The notes under the pieces: generated by a model
What the model was told of the DNA's origin: nothing
What the model saw: only the letters and a program-made list of their open reading frames with translations
Databases searched by the model: none
From: an uncultured Pseudomonadota bacterium
GTDB lineage: Bacteria > Pseudomonadota > Gammaproteobacteria > Burkholderiales > SG8-39
Direction: 5' to 3'
Assembly (NCBI GenBank): GCA_903921325.1
Contig: CAIXPL010000016.1
Location: forward strand, 124,001 to 188,000
Length of the DNA stretch: 64,000 nt
Part shown: positions 1 to 9,034 of the stretch, in pieces
Numbering within the stretch: the stretch's first letter is position 1
How the letters are laid out: the number at the start of each line of letters is the position of its first letter
Program-made: the position numbers and the translations under genes

Positions 1-590
1 TTGGAATGATTGCGGGTGCCATCAGCCCGAGCGCCGGTTCGATCCATTACGAGGGTGTGCGTATCGACGGCGTGGCCCCTGAACGACTGTGCGCCATGGG
101 TATCGCCCGTACGTTTCAGATTGTCCGTCCGCTGCAAGGCATGAGTGTGATCGACAACGTGATGATCGGCGCGCTCAATCGCACATCGAATTTGAAAATT
201 GCCCGCTCAAACGCGCTCGATCTGCTCGATCGCGTGGGGCTTGGCACCAAGGCATTTGAGATGGCCTCCAACCTCACCTTGCCCGATCGCAAGCTGCTCG
301 AGACCGCCAAGGCGCTGGCGACCGGGCCGAAGCTGCTGATGCTCGATGAGGTGATGGCGGGACTACGGCCGGCGGAGGCCGATCGCGTCATGGATGTGCT
401 GTCCGCGGTGCGGGCCGAGGGCGTGACCATCTTATTGATTGAGCATGTCATGCGCGTGGTCATGGCGATCGCGCAGCACGTTATTGTGCTTAACCACGGT
501 GAGCTTATCGCGCGCGGTACACCGAGCGCGATCGTCACCCATCCGCGGGTAATTGAAAGCTATCTGGGTACCAAGGCGATTCACCCATGA
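1..590 (+). CDS. livG: ABC transporter ATP-binding protein, LivG-like (5' partial)
   Basis: ATPase subunit of a branched-chain amino acid type (HAAT family) importer, which drives uptake of amino acids or small carboxylates at the inner membrane. The gene runs off the left edge, and the reading frame is open from base 3, so the first ATG seen (base 6) is internal. The N-terminal Walker A lies outside the window. Visible are a Q-loop region (TFQIVRPLQG), a Walker B with LLMLDEVMAGL and the H-loop (LLIEHVM). The signature loop reads LTLPDRK instead of LSGGQ, a variant found in some LivG-like proteins. Its last codons overlap livF by 4 bases, so the two are translationally coupled. The substrate cannot be read from this end of the operon. 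Confidence 0.9.
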   Translation, partial: GMIAGAISPSAGSIHYEGVRIDGVAPERLCAMGIARTFQIVRPLQGMSVIDNVMIGALNRTSNLKIARSNALDLLDRVGLGTKAFEMASNLTLPDRKLLETAKALATGPKLLMLDEVMAGLRPAEADRVMDVLSAVRAEGVTILLIEHVMRVVMAIAQHVIVLNHGELIARGTPSAIVTHPRVIESYLGTKAIHP

Positions 591-1300
591 GTGCCTTGTT
601 GAGCGTTGACCAATTGCAATCAGGCTACGAGGGCGTGGCGATCCTCAACGGCATCGATCTGCACGTTGATCGGGGCGAGACCGTGGCTGTGGTGGGTGCC
701 AATGGCGCCGGCAAGACCACCTTGATCAGGACACTGGGCGGTCTGCTCAAGCCACGCGCTGGTTCGATCCTGTTTGACGCAAAGGAAATGGCTGGATCAG
801 CGAGCGACCGGGTCTGCGAAGCAGGTCTTGCGCACGTGCCCGAAGGACGGCAGTTGTTTGCGACGCTCTCGGTTGAAGACAATCTGCGACTGGGTGGGCA
901 CCTGAATCGCTCGCGTGCCCGAATGGTCCGTAATCTCACGCGGGTCTATGACATTTTTCCGCGACTGGGGGAGCGACGTCGACAGCAGGCCGGCAGCTTG
1001 TCAGGCGGTGAGCAGCAGATGGTGGCAATCGGCCGCGCACTCATGGCCGAACCGATACTGATGATGCTCGATGAGCCCTCGCTCGGTTTGTCCCCGATCA
1101 TGGTGGCAACGCTCTTTGATGTGATCGGTCAATTGAACCGGGATGGCATCAGCATTCTGCTGGTCGAGCAGAATGTGGCCGAATCACTGGCAGTCGCAGC
1201 GCGCGGCTATGTGCTTGAGAACGGCGAAGTTGTTCTCGCAGGAACGAGTGCCGCGCTGCTTGGCGATGACCGCGTGCGACGAGCCTATCTCGGCCTATGA
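587..1300 (+). CDS. livF: ABC transporter ATP-binding protein, LivF-like
   Basis: Second ATPase subunit of the same HAAT-type importer as the preceding gene. The 237-residue length is normal for LivF. Walker A (GANGAGKTT) is at residues 37-45, the signature LSGGEQQM at 138-145 and Walker B with LDEPSLGL at about 158-168. All catalytic motifs are intact, unlike the variant signature in the upstream partner. The start overlaps the livG stop (ATGA). The permeases and binding protein should lie upstream, outside the window. Livf is the last gene of the operon, because the next genes are on the other strand. Confidence 0.93.
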   Translation: MSALLSVDQLQSGYEGVAILNGIDLHVDRGETVAVVGANGAGKTTLIRTLGGLLKPRAGSILFDAKEMAGSASDRVCEAGLAHVPEGRQLFATLSVEDNLRLGGHLNRSRARMVRNLTRVYDIFPRLGERRRQQAGSLSGGEQQMVAIGRALMAEPILMMLDEPSLGLSPIMVATLFDVIGQLNRDGISILLVEQNVAESLAVAARGYVLENGEVVLAGTSAALLGDDRVRRAYLGL

Positions 1301-1352
1301 TCGCCGCAGTGGGCGGGTGTGTCGCTGCAATCGCCGATGATGCCTGTTCGCC

Positions 1353-1550
1353 TCAGGAAGACCGCTGGCCAAGCGCCTTCTCGATCTTCTGATCGGTCTT
1401 GTACTGACCCAGCGCATACACCGCCCAGATCGTTGCCGGAATCCACCCGATGAGCGTGATTTGAAGAATCAGGCAGATGACGCCGGCAATCGGGCGACCG
1501 ATTGTGAAGAAGGTGAGCCAGGGTAGAAGGAACGAAACGATCAAGCGCAT
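1353..1550 (-). CDS. YqaE/Pmp3 family small membrane protein
   Basis: A 65-residue protein of two membrane helices. The family pattern is clear: GRPIAGVICLILQITLIGW in the middle followed by PATIWAVYAL. Pmp3/YqaE proteins are small hydrophobic proteins of the plasma membrane, linked in yeast and plants to membrane potential and salt stress; their role in bacteria is poorly known. A GAGG element sits about 8 bases before the ATG. The gene is convergent with livF and downstream of the DUF2177 gene, about 105 bases away. The identification is firm; the function is only known at family level. Confidence 0.85.
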   Translation of the reverse strand: MRLIVSFLLPWLTFFTIGRPIAGVICLILQITLIGWIPATIWAVYALGQYKTDQKIEKALGQRSS

Positions 1551-1655
1551 AACGAAAGCCTCGCAGTCTTGGTTGTCAGAAAATAAACCGTCGCTTGTTT
1601 GCGGCGTTGAGTCGTGCGATGTGAGGAATCCGTCAATACTTTACGATACTTGCCG

Positions 1656-2057
1656 TCAAACCCGCCCACGCGCCAACGCACAGCCGCAACTACCGGCAAT
1701 CGCCGAGAGCACCGTACCCCAGGCAAGATCGATCACCACCAGCTCGCCATTGAAGACGCTGATGGTCGCCCAGTTGGTCAGATCATAGGTGGCGTAGGCA
1801 ACGAACCCAAACAGCGCACTGTAGCCAGCGGCCACTGACACGCGATCGGCTTCCAGGCCCCGTTTGACTCCAAACACGACCACGCCTGCCACATAAATCA
1901 GATAGAACAAGACAACCGGCACCATGCGCGGCGTGACAAGCAGAATTGGTCCGAGCGCCTGCTGATAGATGTCTGGCGACAACCAGGCCAGCCAGACAAA
2001 ATCCAGTGCGCACATCGCAAGCGCGGTGCCCAGATAGGCCATTAACCAGCGTTTCAT
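1656..2057 (-). CDS. DUF2177 family membrane protein
   Basis: A membrane protein of about 133 residues with four predicted hydrophobic segments. It resembles DUF2177: N-terminal MKRWLMAYLGTALAM, then a DFVWLAWL motif, and later YATYDLTNWAT. The function of this family is unknown. I chose the ATG at 2057 because AAAGGATC lies just upstream at Shine-Dalgarno distance; a longer frame to 2114 would overlap the guanine deaminase gene and adds a poor N-terminus. It follows the deaminase gene by 22 bases on the same strand, so co-transcription is likely. Confidence 0.75.
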   Translation of the reverse strand: MKRWLMAYLGTALAMCALDFVWLAWLSPDIYQQALGPILLVTPRMVPVVLFYLIYVAGVVVFGVKRGLEADRVSVAAGYSALFGFVAYATYDLTNWATISVFNGELVVIDLAWGTVLSAIAGSCGCALARGRV

Positions 2058-2079
2058 GGTGAGATCCTTTGCGATTTGC

Positions 2080-3396
2080 TCAAGCCGCATTGCCCCGGTC
2101 ATGGCGCAATTCACCGGCTACCCAGGTTGCGCGTATCGCCCTGTCGTCGGCAAGCACAATCTGTACGAACAACTGATCGGCTAGCGATGCGCATTCCGCC
2201 AGTCGACCCGCGATCAGCGGCGTGGAGGCCAGATCAAGCACCGCGAGGTCAGCCTCGAATCCGGGTGCAATCGAGCCTATCGTATCTTCCAGGTACAGCG
2301 TTTCGGCGGCACCGCGGGTGGCCAGATACCACGCGTGTAGCGGGCTCAGCGAATGGCCGTTGACCTGTGCAGCACGATAGGCAGCCAGCATGGTCTCGAA
2401 CGGCGAGAAACTGCTGCCACCGGCAAGGTCGGTGGCAAGGCCGATACGCACCGGCCGGCGCGCATCCTTCAACTCATGCACGCGACAGGCTCCGCTGGCG
2501 AGAAATTCATTCGATGTCGGGCAATGCGCGATCGCCGAGCCCGATTCATGCAGGCGTTGCATTTCCCGCTCACTCAAATGAATGCCATGTCCGAAAATCG
2601 CCCGCGGTCCGAGTTGGCCGTAGTGATCGTAGACATCCAGATAGTCGCTGCGCTCGGAATAGAGCGCATGCACCCACGCCAGTTCCTGATGAGTTTCCGA
2701 CAAGTGAGTCTGCAAATACGTACCGGGGTGCGCCTGCCACAGGGCGCCGGCCAGTTCCATCTGCTCCGGGCTGCTGGTCGGTGCAAAGCGGGGGGTGATT
2801 GCGTACAAGGCTCTGCCCTGGCCGTGCCAGCGTGCGATCAACTGCTCCGATTCGTCGTAGCCACGCTGCGGGGTATCGCGCAGCACCTCGGGGGCATTGC
2901 GATCCATCAGCACCTTGCCTGCGATCATGCGCATGCCCAGGCGCTCGGCCTCGGTAAAGAACGCATCAACCGATTGCGGATAAACGCTGCAATACACCGC
3001 ACCGGTTGTGCTGCCGTTGCGCAGACACTCAGTCAGAAACGCGCGGGCCGTCGCTGCCGCAACGGCAGGGTCCGCCGAGCGCTGTTCGGCGACGAATGCG
3101 TACCGCTCCAGCCAGTCGATCAACTGGGTGCCATAGGCTCCGATGATCGGCATTTGCACATAGTGCACATGGCTGTCGATGAAGCCGGGTACGATCAGTT
3201 CGTGCTTTGCATACTGCGTTACAGGTGTCTCAGGTTCGATCCTGTCAGCGAGCGCGCGATAGGGGCCGCACGCCTCAATCCGCCCCTGATCGATGATGAC
3301 CAGAGCGTCGGGTTCATACGTGTAGCTCGATTCCGGATCGTGCAGAAACGGATCGCGATGAAAGCTGAGCGTGGCACCGCGCAGGGCATGGCGCAT
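2080..3396 (-). CDS. guaD: Guanine deaminase
   Basis: Cytosolic amidohydrolase that converts guanine to xanthine and ammonia in purine salvage and catabolism. The 438-residue protein has the metal-binding HxH in GFIDSHVHYVQ (residues 71-81), matching the guanine deaminase pattern PGFxDxHxHxxQ. Further conserved blocks are TPRFAPTSS, the histidine segments QTHLSE and GHGIHLSE, and the metal aspartate region TDLAGGSSFS. It starts 21 bases after the panB stop. Its position after panB and a FAD monooxygenase gives no purine-specific context, so the assignment rests on the protein itself. Confidence 0.9.
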   Translation of the reverse strand: MRHALRGATLSFHRDPFLHDPESSYTYEPDALVIIDQGRIEACGPYRALADRIEPETPVTQYAKHELIVPGFIDSHVHYVQMPIIGAYGTQLIDWLERYAFVAEQRSADPAVAAATARAFLTECLRNGSTTGAVYCSVYPQSVDAFFTEAERLGMRMIAGKVLMDRNAPEVLRDTPQRGYDESEQLIARWHGQGRALYAITPRFAPTSSPEQMELAGALWQAHPGTYLQTHLSETHQELAWVHALYSERSDYLDVYDHYGQLGPRAIFGHGIHLSEREMQRLHESGSAIAHCPTSNEFLASGACRVHELKDARRPVRIGLATDLAGGSSFSPFETMLAAYRAAQVNGHSLSPLHAWYLATRGAAETLYLEDTIGSIAPGFEADLAVLDLASTPLIAGRLAECASLADQLFVQIVLADDRAIRATWVAGELRHDRGNAA

Positions 3397-3417
3397 GGTC
3401 TGAGTGTGCCCGCGGGC

Positions 3418-4224
3418 TCAGTAGCAATGCTCGGCAGCAGGAAAGCTGCCGTCTTTGACTGCTGACACATAGGCGCTCACCGCGGCCTGTACTGTGCTCG
3501 CTCCGTTCATGAAATTGCGCACAAAGCGGGCTTTGCGTCCTGGTGAGATATCGAGCGCGTCATACACCACCAGCACCTGGCCGCTGCACGCCGGGCTGGC
3601 ACCGATACCGATCGTTGGAATCTTCACAGACTTGCACACGGTGTCGGCGAGCACCCGGGGCACCCCTTCCATCAACAGAATGTGAGCGCCGGCACTCTCC
3701 AGCGCTTTGGTCGAGGCCAGAATGCGCTCGGCATCCTCGGGGCTGCGGCCTTGCACCCGAAAGCCACCGAACACATTGGCCGATTGCGGGGTGAGGCCGA
3801 CGTGGGCGCATACCGGTATGCCACGGTTGCTCAGAAACTCGATGGTCGGGGCCATTTCCACGCCGCCTTCGATCTTGACCATTTGCGCGCCGGCCGCCAG
3901 CAAGCGCGCGGCATTGGCAAACGTGTCCTGCGGACTGATCTGTGAACTGCCAAACGGCATGTCGCTCACGATAAAGGCCGCCCGCGATGCCCGCGCCACA
4001 CAGGTGGTGTGGTAGACCATGTCATCCAGGGTCACCGCAATCGGCAGGTCGCGCCCCTGCACGACCATGCCGAGCGAGTCGCCTACCAGCAGCGAATCGA
4101 CGCCGGCTGACTCAAGCAGCGCGGCAAAGCTCGCGTCATAGCAGGTGAGCATGGCAATCTTCTCGCCACTGTCATGCAGCTTGCGCATGTCGAGCAGGGT
4201 CTTGCGCTTGACGGGGTCACTCAT
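3418..4224 (-). CDS. panB: 3-methyl-2-oxobutanoate hydroxymethyltransferase
   Basis: First committed enzyme of pantothenate (coenzyme A precursor) synthesis: it transfers a hydroxymethyl group from 5,10-methylene-tetrahydrofolate to 2-oxoisovalerate, giving ketopantoate. The 268-residue length is normal. By alignment from memory with E. coli PanB, the Mg ligand aspartates correspond to D49 (GVDSLLVGDS) and D88 (SDMPFGS), the active-site lysine to K117 and the catalytic glutamate to E186 (LLMEGVP). A strong GGAGGA site precedes the ATG. panC is not adjacent. It sits 18 bases after the FAD monooxygenase gene and before guaD, probably in one transcript. Confidence 0.95.
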   Translation of the reverse strand: MSDPVKRKTLLDMRKLHDSGEKIAMLTCYDASFAALLESAGVDSLLVGDSLGMVVQGRDLPIAVTLDDMVYHTTCVARASRAAFIVSDMPFGSSQISPQDTFANAARLLAAGAQMVKIEGGVEMAPTIEFLSNRGIPVCAHVGLTPQSANVFGGFRVQGRSPEDAERILASTKALESAGAHILLMEGVPRVLADTVCKSVKIPTIGIGASPACSGQVLVVYDALDISPGRKARFVRNFMNGASTVQAAVSAYVSAVKDGSFPAAEHCY

Positions 4225-4242
4225 GCTCTTCCTCCGCTCCGG

Positions 4243-5547
4243 TCAGTGGGCTCGCGCGTCGGCACTGACGGCGCGCGCACCGGCTGATCCGGTCGCGGCC
4301 GCCGCGCCAGCGGCGCTGCCCTGAAAAGCATCCAGAGAGTAGCCGGCAATCTTCTTGTAATCCTCCGACAGCGCGCGCAATTCTTCCGGACTGATCACAT
4401 CATCGATATGACGAAACGGTTTGCCGCCAGACAGTTCATCGACCTTGATGATGAGGTAATCGGGCGGGAATTCGCGGTTGGTGCGCACGATCTTCGAGGT
4501 CGGGCCGAGGCGGATGCGTTCATATTCAGCCAGGGCGATGCGCGGGTCGGTCTGGCTCGCCAGTTGATCGACCAGCGTGCGCGCATCAACTGCGCTTTGC
4601 GCCGCGCCGTTCGAACCGCGTGGATACATCGGATGCGCGGCATCGCCCATAAAGGTGATACGGTCGAACGTCCAGCGTGCCACCGGGTCCTTGTCGACCA
4701 TCGGGTATTCGAGTATCTGATCCGATCGCTCGATCAGATCGGCCACATCGAGCCAGTCAAAACGCCAGTCTTTGTAGATAGGTAGAAAATCCTCAAGCTT
4801 GCCAGGCTTGTTCCAGTCGTTCATGGTGACTGAAGGTTGACGGATTTCAGCCATCCAGTTGATCAACTGATTACCCTCGCCATCGATGTTGTCGACGATC
4901 GGATAGATCACCATCTTGCCGGTTTCGATATTGCCCACCCGGGTGTACGAGCGCCCGGTCAGAAACGGCTTGTGCCGGGTGACGCCGCGCCAGGTGTTGA
5001 TGCCGGCGAAGGCCATCTGCTCATCGGGATAGAACTGCCGGCGCACGGTGGAGTTCACGCCATCGGCGGCAATCGCCACTTTTGCGCGCACGGGCGCGAG
5101 CTGGGCACCCGATGAGGTCTCCTTGAAATAGACCGTGACCCCCTGGTCATCCTGATCCACCCGGACACAGCTATGGTTGGTACAGATCGCTTCGGGCCCC
5201 AGTCGCTCGATCGCGGTGTCAAACAGCAGCCGGTGCAGTTTGCCGCGGTGGATGCCGAATTCCGGATACGGATAGCCGCCGAAACGCCCGCGATCTTCCT
5301 TGTAGATGAACTGACCGAACCGGTTGAAGAACACGCTCTCGCGATTCTCGATCGCGACTGCGCGCAATTTGTCCTCCAGGCCGAGTTCGCAGAACTCGCG
5401 GGTGGCATGCGGCAGCAAGGTGATGCCGACGCCCAGTTCCTTTACCTGCGGGGCACTTTCGTAGATGCGGCAGGGCAGGCCGCGCTCGTGCATGTGCAGG
5501 GCAAATGTGAGGCCGGCAATCCCGCCGCCAATCACTACGATATCCAT
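4243..5547 (-). CDS. FAD-dependent monooxygenase (flavoprotein hydroxylase family)
   Basis: A 434-residue group A flavoprotein monooxygenase-like enzyme. It has the N-terminal dinucleotide motif GGGIAG at residues 7-12 and the second FAD motif GDAAHPMYPRGSNG about 300 residues in. Relatives hydroxylate aromatic rings or oxidise related substrates with NAD(P)H and oxygen; the substrate here is unknown. The C-terminal tail is alanine-rich. I chose the ATG at 5547 because CTGGAG lies 7 bases upstream and the Rossmann strand follows at once; an in-frame ATG at 5592 would add 15 residues of no family character. It is the first gene of the minus-strand group and is divergent from nadK. Confidence 0.85.
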   Translation of the reverse strand: MDIVVIGGGIAGLTFALHMHERGLPCRIYESAPQVKELGVGITLLPHATREFCELGLEDKLRAVAIENRESVFFNRFGQFIYKEDRGRFGGYPYPEFGIHRGKLHRLLFDTAIERLGPEAICTNHSCVRVDQDDQGVTVYFKETSSGAQLAPVRAKVAIAADGVNSTVRRQFYPDEQMAFAGINTWRGVTRHKPFLTGRSYTRVGNIETGKMVIYPIVDNIDGEGNQLINWMAEIRQPSVTMNDWNKPGKLEDFLPIYKDWRFDWLDVADLIERSDQILEYPMVDKDPVARWTFDRITFMGDAAHPMYPRGSNGAAQSAVDARTLVDQLASQTDPRIALAEYERIRLGPTSKIVRTNREFPPDYLIIKVDELSGGKPFRHIDDVISPEELRALSEDYKKIAGYSLDAFQGSAAGAAAATGSAGARAVSADARAH

Positions 5548-5657
5548 CAGGCACTCCAGGAGCGCGGATTCACAGAGCGTTGAGTTTAGCACCGGCCGCG
5601 TGGGCTACTCTCGATGTGATCTAATGCACCCATCCTCAAGCCTTACCGTTTCGTACC

Positions 5658-6533
5658 ATGGCGATACCATTCAGGACCGTTGCCCTCATCGGACGTTACA
5701 AGAGCCGTGATGTCGCCGCGCCGCTGGCGCGCCTGGGTCGCTATCTGGTGCGCTCAGGCTGCACCGTTCTGATTGATAGCGAAACGGCAGCATCGAGCGG
5801 TGTTGGGCAATTTCCAGTGGTCAGCTTTGACCAGATCGGCAAGCGGGCAGACCTGGCCGTGATTCTCGGTGGCGATGGTAGTTTGCTCTCGGCAGCCCGT
5901 GAACTGGCACCACACGGCACGCCTCTGGTTGGCATTAACCAGGGGCGTCTGGGGTTTACCACGGATATAGCACTCGCCTCGATGCAGGAGAGCATGGCGG
6001 CGATTCTGGCCGGAGATTTCAAGGCCGAGCGGCGCGCCATGGTGGATGTGCGGGTGCGCCGCGGCAAGGCTGAGCTGATCCATACGGTCGGGCTCAATGA
6101 CGCGGTGGTCAGCAAAGGCGCCACCGGGCGCCTGATCGAGATGCGAGTGTCCATTGACGGTGCATTTGTCTACGATCTGCGCAGCGACGGATTGATCATG
6201 TCGACGCCCACCGGATCGACGGCTTACGCGCTATCGTCCAACGGTCCGATTTTGCATCCTGGCGTGAGCGGGTTCGCATTGGTTCCGATTTGCCCGCATA
6301 CCCTGTCCAATCGCCCTATTACGATCCCGGATCGATGCAAGGTTCAAATCGACATGGTTTCGGCGATCGAGGCCAAGCTCAATGTCGACGGTCAACCACA
6401 GGCTGATCTGCTGGCTGGTGATCGGGTCTGCCTGCGCCGGTCGCGGCACACGGTGCGTTTCATCCACCCGCCTGGGTATGATTACTTTGAGATGCTGCGC
6501 GTCAAGCTCCATTGGAGTGAATCGGCGCTTTGA
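5658..6533 (+). CDS. nadK: NAD kinase
   Basis: Phosphorylates NAD to NADP in the cytosol. The 291-residue protein has the kinase motif GGDGS at residues 71-75, a downstream LND segment that takes the place of the NE motif, and the conserved block STPTGSTAYALSSNGP. Length and motif order are normal for proteobacterial NadK. It is divergent from the FAD monooxygenase and is followed 31 bases later by recN, the usual arrangement in betaproteobacteria. The 110-base divergent gap should hold both promoters, but I see no convincing hexamers there. Confidence 0.95.
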   Translation: MAIPFRTVALIGRYKSRDVAAPLARLGRYLVRSGCTVLIDSETAASSGVGQFPVVSFDQIGKRADLAVILGGDGSLLSAARELAPHGTPLVGINQGRLGFTTDIALASMQESMAAILAGDFKAERRAMVDVRVRRGKAELIHTVGLNDAVVSKGATGRLIEMRVSIDGAFVYDLRSDGLIMSTPTGSTAYALSSNGPILHPGVSGFALVPICPHTLSNRPITIPDRCKVQIDMVSAIEAKLNVDGQPQADLLAGDRVCLRRSRHTVRFIHPPGYDYFEMLRVKLHWSESAL

Positions 6534-6564
6534 TGTTTGCACCGAAAGCCATTGAATCTGTCCG

Positions 6565-8223
6565 ATGCTCAAGAGTCTGTCCATCCGTGACTTTGTGATT
6601 GTCGAACGTCTCGAACTCAATTTCGAGCGAGGCTTCACCGCCCTGACCGGTGAGACCGGGGCGGGTAAGTCCATCCTGGTCGATGCCCTCGCGCTGGCCC
6701 TGGGCGATCGCGCCGACCCGGGTACAGTGCGCCAGGGCGCTGAGCGCGCCGAGATTGAAGTCCTGTTTGATACCAGTGCCGTGCCCGCGGTGGCCGCCTG
6801 GCTCGATGAGCAAGGACTGGATGCCGACCCGGAACAACTGATCCTGCGTCGGCTGATTGAGCGCAGCGGTCGCACACGAGCCTTCATCAATGGTCGCACG
6901 GTGCCGCTTGCACAGATGCGCGAAGCCGGTGAATTTCTGGTCGACGTGCATGGCCAACACGAGCACCAGCGGCTGTTGCGGGCCGAAGTACAGCGCGACC
7001 TGCTCGATGCGCACGGTGGATGCGAGGAGGCACTGAGGCGGGTAAGTGCGACATGGCGTGAATGGCAGTCGTACCGCACGGCGCTGGCAGAACTCGAGCG
7101 TGAGAGCGCGACACGACTGGCCGAACGCGATCAACTGAGTTGGCAATGCGAAGAACTGCAGCGCCTTGATCTGCAAGCCGGCGAATGGGATGAGGTGCAA
7201 CAGGAACAAGGCCGGCTCGCGCATGCGGCGGCACTGATCGAAGGTGCGCAGCAGGCACTGTCGGCCCTGTCCGAAGATGACGATTCGGCACTTTCACGCA
7301 TGGCCGCAAGCAGTACGCGATTGGCAACGCTGGCCGGGTACGATCCGACTCTCGCGCCCGTGCTCGAACTATTGAGCGGGAGCGAGGCGCAGTTGCAGGA
7401 AGTGGTGCAGGATCTGCGGCGCTATCGCGACCGGGTTGAGCTTGACCCGGCGCGTCTCGATCAGGTGGAACGGCGACTGGAGGCGATCCATGGCACTGCG
7501 CGTAAATTGCGCGTCGCGCCCGCCGATTTGCCGCAGTTGCGAGCGCAAGCCCAGGCGCGGCTTGCGCAGCTTGAGGCAATCGGCGATGCCGGGGCGCTCG
7601 CCGCAAAAATCGAAGCCGCCGAGAAAACCTACCGCACAGCCGCGCGCGCCCTGAGCGTTGCCAGGCGCAAGGCGGCCGACCGGCTCGGTGCCGAGGTTTC
7701 GGCGGCGATGGCCGATCTGGCGCTGGGTGTGGCACGGTTTGAAGTTGTACTGCATCGGCAGTCTGAGGGTAGCGCGCATGGCGACGAACGAATCGAATTT
7801 TTGATAGCAACCAATGCCGGAATGGAGCCGCGGCCTTTGGCAAAAGTTGCATCGGGTGGCGAACTGTCGCGGATCAGCCTGGCCATTCAGGTCATTACTT
7901 CCAACCGGTCTGCCGTCTCGACGCTGATTTTTGATGAAGTGGATTCGGGCATTGGTGGTGCCGTGGCCGAAATGGTCGGGCGAAAGCTGCGCGCCCTGGG
8001 CGAGGCGCGACAGGTGCTGTGCGTCACGCACTTACCCCAGGTTGCTGCCTGCGCGAGACAGCAGTGGACGGTCGCCAAGCAGAGCGTGGACGGTGTCACC
8101 CGCACCGCGGTACAGGTGCTCGATCCAGAAGGACGCATCGAGGAAATCGCCCGCATGCTGGGCGGCACCTCGATTACCGCCACGTCGCGGCGCCACGCCG
8201 CAGAAATGCTCGGCGCGACCTGA
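6565..8223 (+). CDS. recN: DNA repair protein RecN
   Basis: SMC-like ATPase of double-strand break repair that acts on DNA with RecA. The 552-residue protein has Walker A GETGAGKS at residues 29-36 and Walker B IFDEVDSGIGG at 455-465, with a long helical region between them rich in Arg, Glu, Gln and Ala that fits the coiled-coil arm. A signature-like segment LAKVASGGELSR lies before Walker B. It follows nadK on the same strand. No clear LexA box was seen in the short gap. It ends 20 bases from the convergent diiron oxygenase gene. Confidence 0.95.
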   Translation: MLKSLSIRDFVIVERLELNFERGFTALTGETGAGKSILVDALALALGDRADPGTVRQGAERAEIEVLFDTSAVPAVAAWLDEQGLDADPEQLILRRLIERSGRTRAFINGRTVPLAQMREAGEFLVDVHGQHEHQRLLRAEVQRDLLDAHGGCEEALRRVSATWREWQSYRTALAELERESATRLAERDQLSWQCEELQRLDLQAGEWDEVQQEQGRLAHAAALIEGAQQALSALSEDDDSALSRMAASSTRLATLAGYDPTLAPVLELLSGSEAQLQEVVQDLRRYRDRVELDPARLDQVERRLEAIHGTARKLRVAPADLPQLRAQAQARLAQLEAIGDAGALAAKIEAAEKTYRTAARALSVARRKAADRLGAEVSAAMADLALGVARFEVVLHRQSEGSAHGDERIEFLIATNAGMEPRPLAKVASGGELSRISLAIQVITSNRSAVSTLIFDEVDSGIGGAVAEMVGRKLRALGEARQVLCVTHLPQVAACARQQWTVAKQSVDGVTRTAVQVLDPEGRIEEIARMLGGTSITATSRRHAAEMLGAT

Positions 8224-8242
8224 GCGAGACGCTTGAGGCGGG

Positions 8243-8977
8243 CTAGTGTGTGCGCAGAATCGGCACCGAGCCGGTCTCGCAGGCACGCCAGAAGTTGCCC
8301 CAGTGACGGGTGTACTCATCGATGCACCAGAACATTTTTTCCTGAAGATCGGCGGTGGTGGCGGCCTCGAGCACCACTTTGAAAGCGGTTTCGCTGTGAT
8401 CCTCATCGCCGTCGATATGCACAATCCAGGATTCCTGGTCTTCGTCCAGCACGCCGTAATGGGCGCGCAAGCCATCGCTGATCATGCGGCACATTTGCGG
8501 CGCGTGTGATTCGCTGGCGATGCCTGAATTGCCCAGAGCGATCACCACCGGCATTTCCCGCGCGATCATGAAGCGATAGGCAATCATGTCCTCGAGCCAG
8601 CGCGGTTTGTCGAATGCTTCGACTTGCGCCTCGGTCATGCCGGTGAAGCGGGTGGCGAAATCAAGCGCCAGTGCGTCATGGCCTTTGCTGCCGCAGCGCA
8701 GCTCGGTGTCCTCATCGATCAGCGTGTCCATGATGCGCCGGCGCACGTTGCGATCGGTGCAGCGCGAGTGGATGGTCGAGAGCACCTGCGGGGTCACTTT
8801 GGTGAAGTGATAGAACACCACGCCAAGAAAGCCGATTTGCTCGCGTGTGGCGGTGCCCGCTTCGATGGCCTTCACGATCGGGTAGTCACCGTGCTGCTTG
8901 CCGGCCAGACGCTGGGTCATGGCGGCCAGGAAAGCCTCGGGGCTTAGCGCCGCGGTGGCGGTTGCAGTTGCACTCAT
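8243..8977 (-). CDS. Heme-oxygenase-like diiron oxygenase (TenA/PqqC/CADD-like)
   Basis: A 244-residue all-helical protein of the heme-oxygenase-like fold. It carries what looks like a full six-ligand diiron set: E92 (or E89) and H100 in the DEDTE...GH segment, E156 in ASESH, and H187, D191, H194 in the pattern HxxxDxxH. This spacing is that of heme-oxygenase-like diiron oxidases such as CADD, UndA and BesC, which use oxygen for varied oxidations, rather than TenA thiaminases, which lack the metal site. The substrate is unknown. A good AAAGGAG site precedes the ATG. It lies 57 bases behind a [2Fe-2S] ferredoxin gene on the same strand, a plausible electron donor. It could be annotated simply as iron-containing redox enzyme. 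Confidence 0.75.
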   Translation of the reverse strand: MSATATATAALSPEAFLAAMTQRLAGKQHGDYPIVKAIEAGTATREQIGFLGVVFYHFTKVTPQVLSTIHSRCTDRNVRRRIMDTLIDEDTELRCGSKGHDALALDFATRFTGMTEAQVEAFDKPRWLEDMIAYRFMIAREMPVVIALGNSGIASESHAPQMCRMISDGLRAHYGVLDEDQESWIVHIDGDEDHSETAFKVVLEAATTADLQEKMFWCIDEYTRHWGNFWRACETGSVPILRTH

Positions 8978-9034
8978 GGTTGGGCTCCTTTGCGCGGGTA
9001 TTGGGGGAATTGGTTACTGAAAGGATGGGGGCTT

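Noticed and set aside
2353-3465. Plus-strand open frame of 370 codons opposite guaD
   Set aside because: It opposes a conserved deaminase over its whole length and shows no protein family character.
8243-8977. TenA thiaminase or PqqC
   Set aside because: The six potential metal ligands fit the diiron oxidase group; TenA lacks them, and no pqq or thiamine genes are near.
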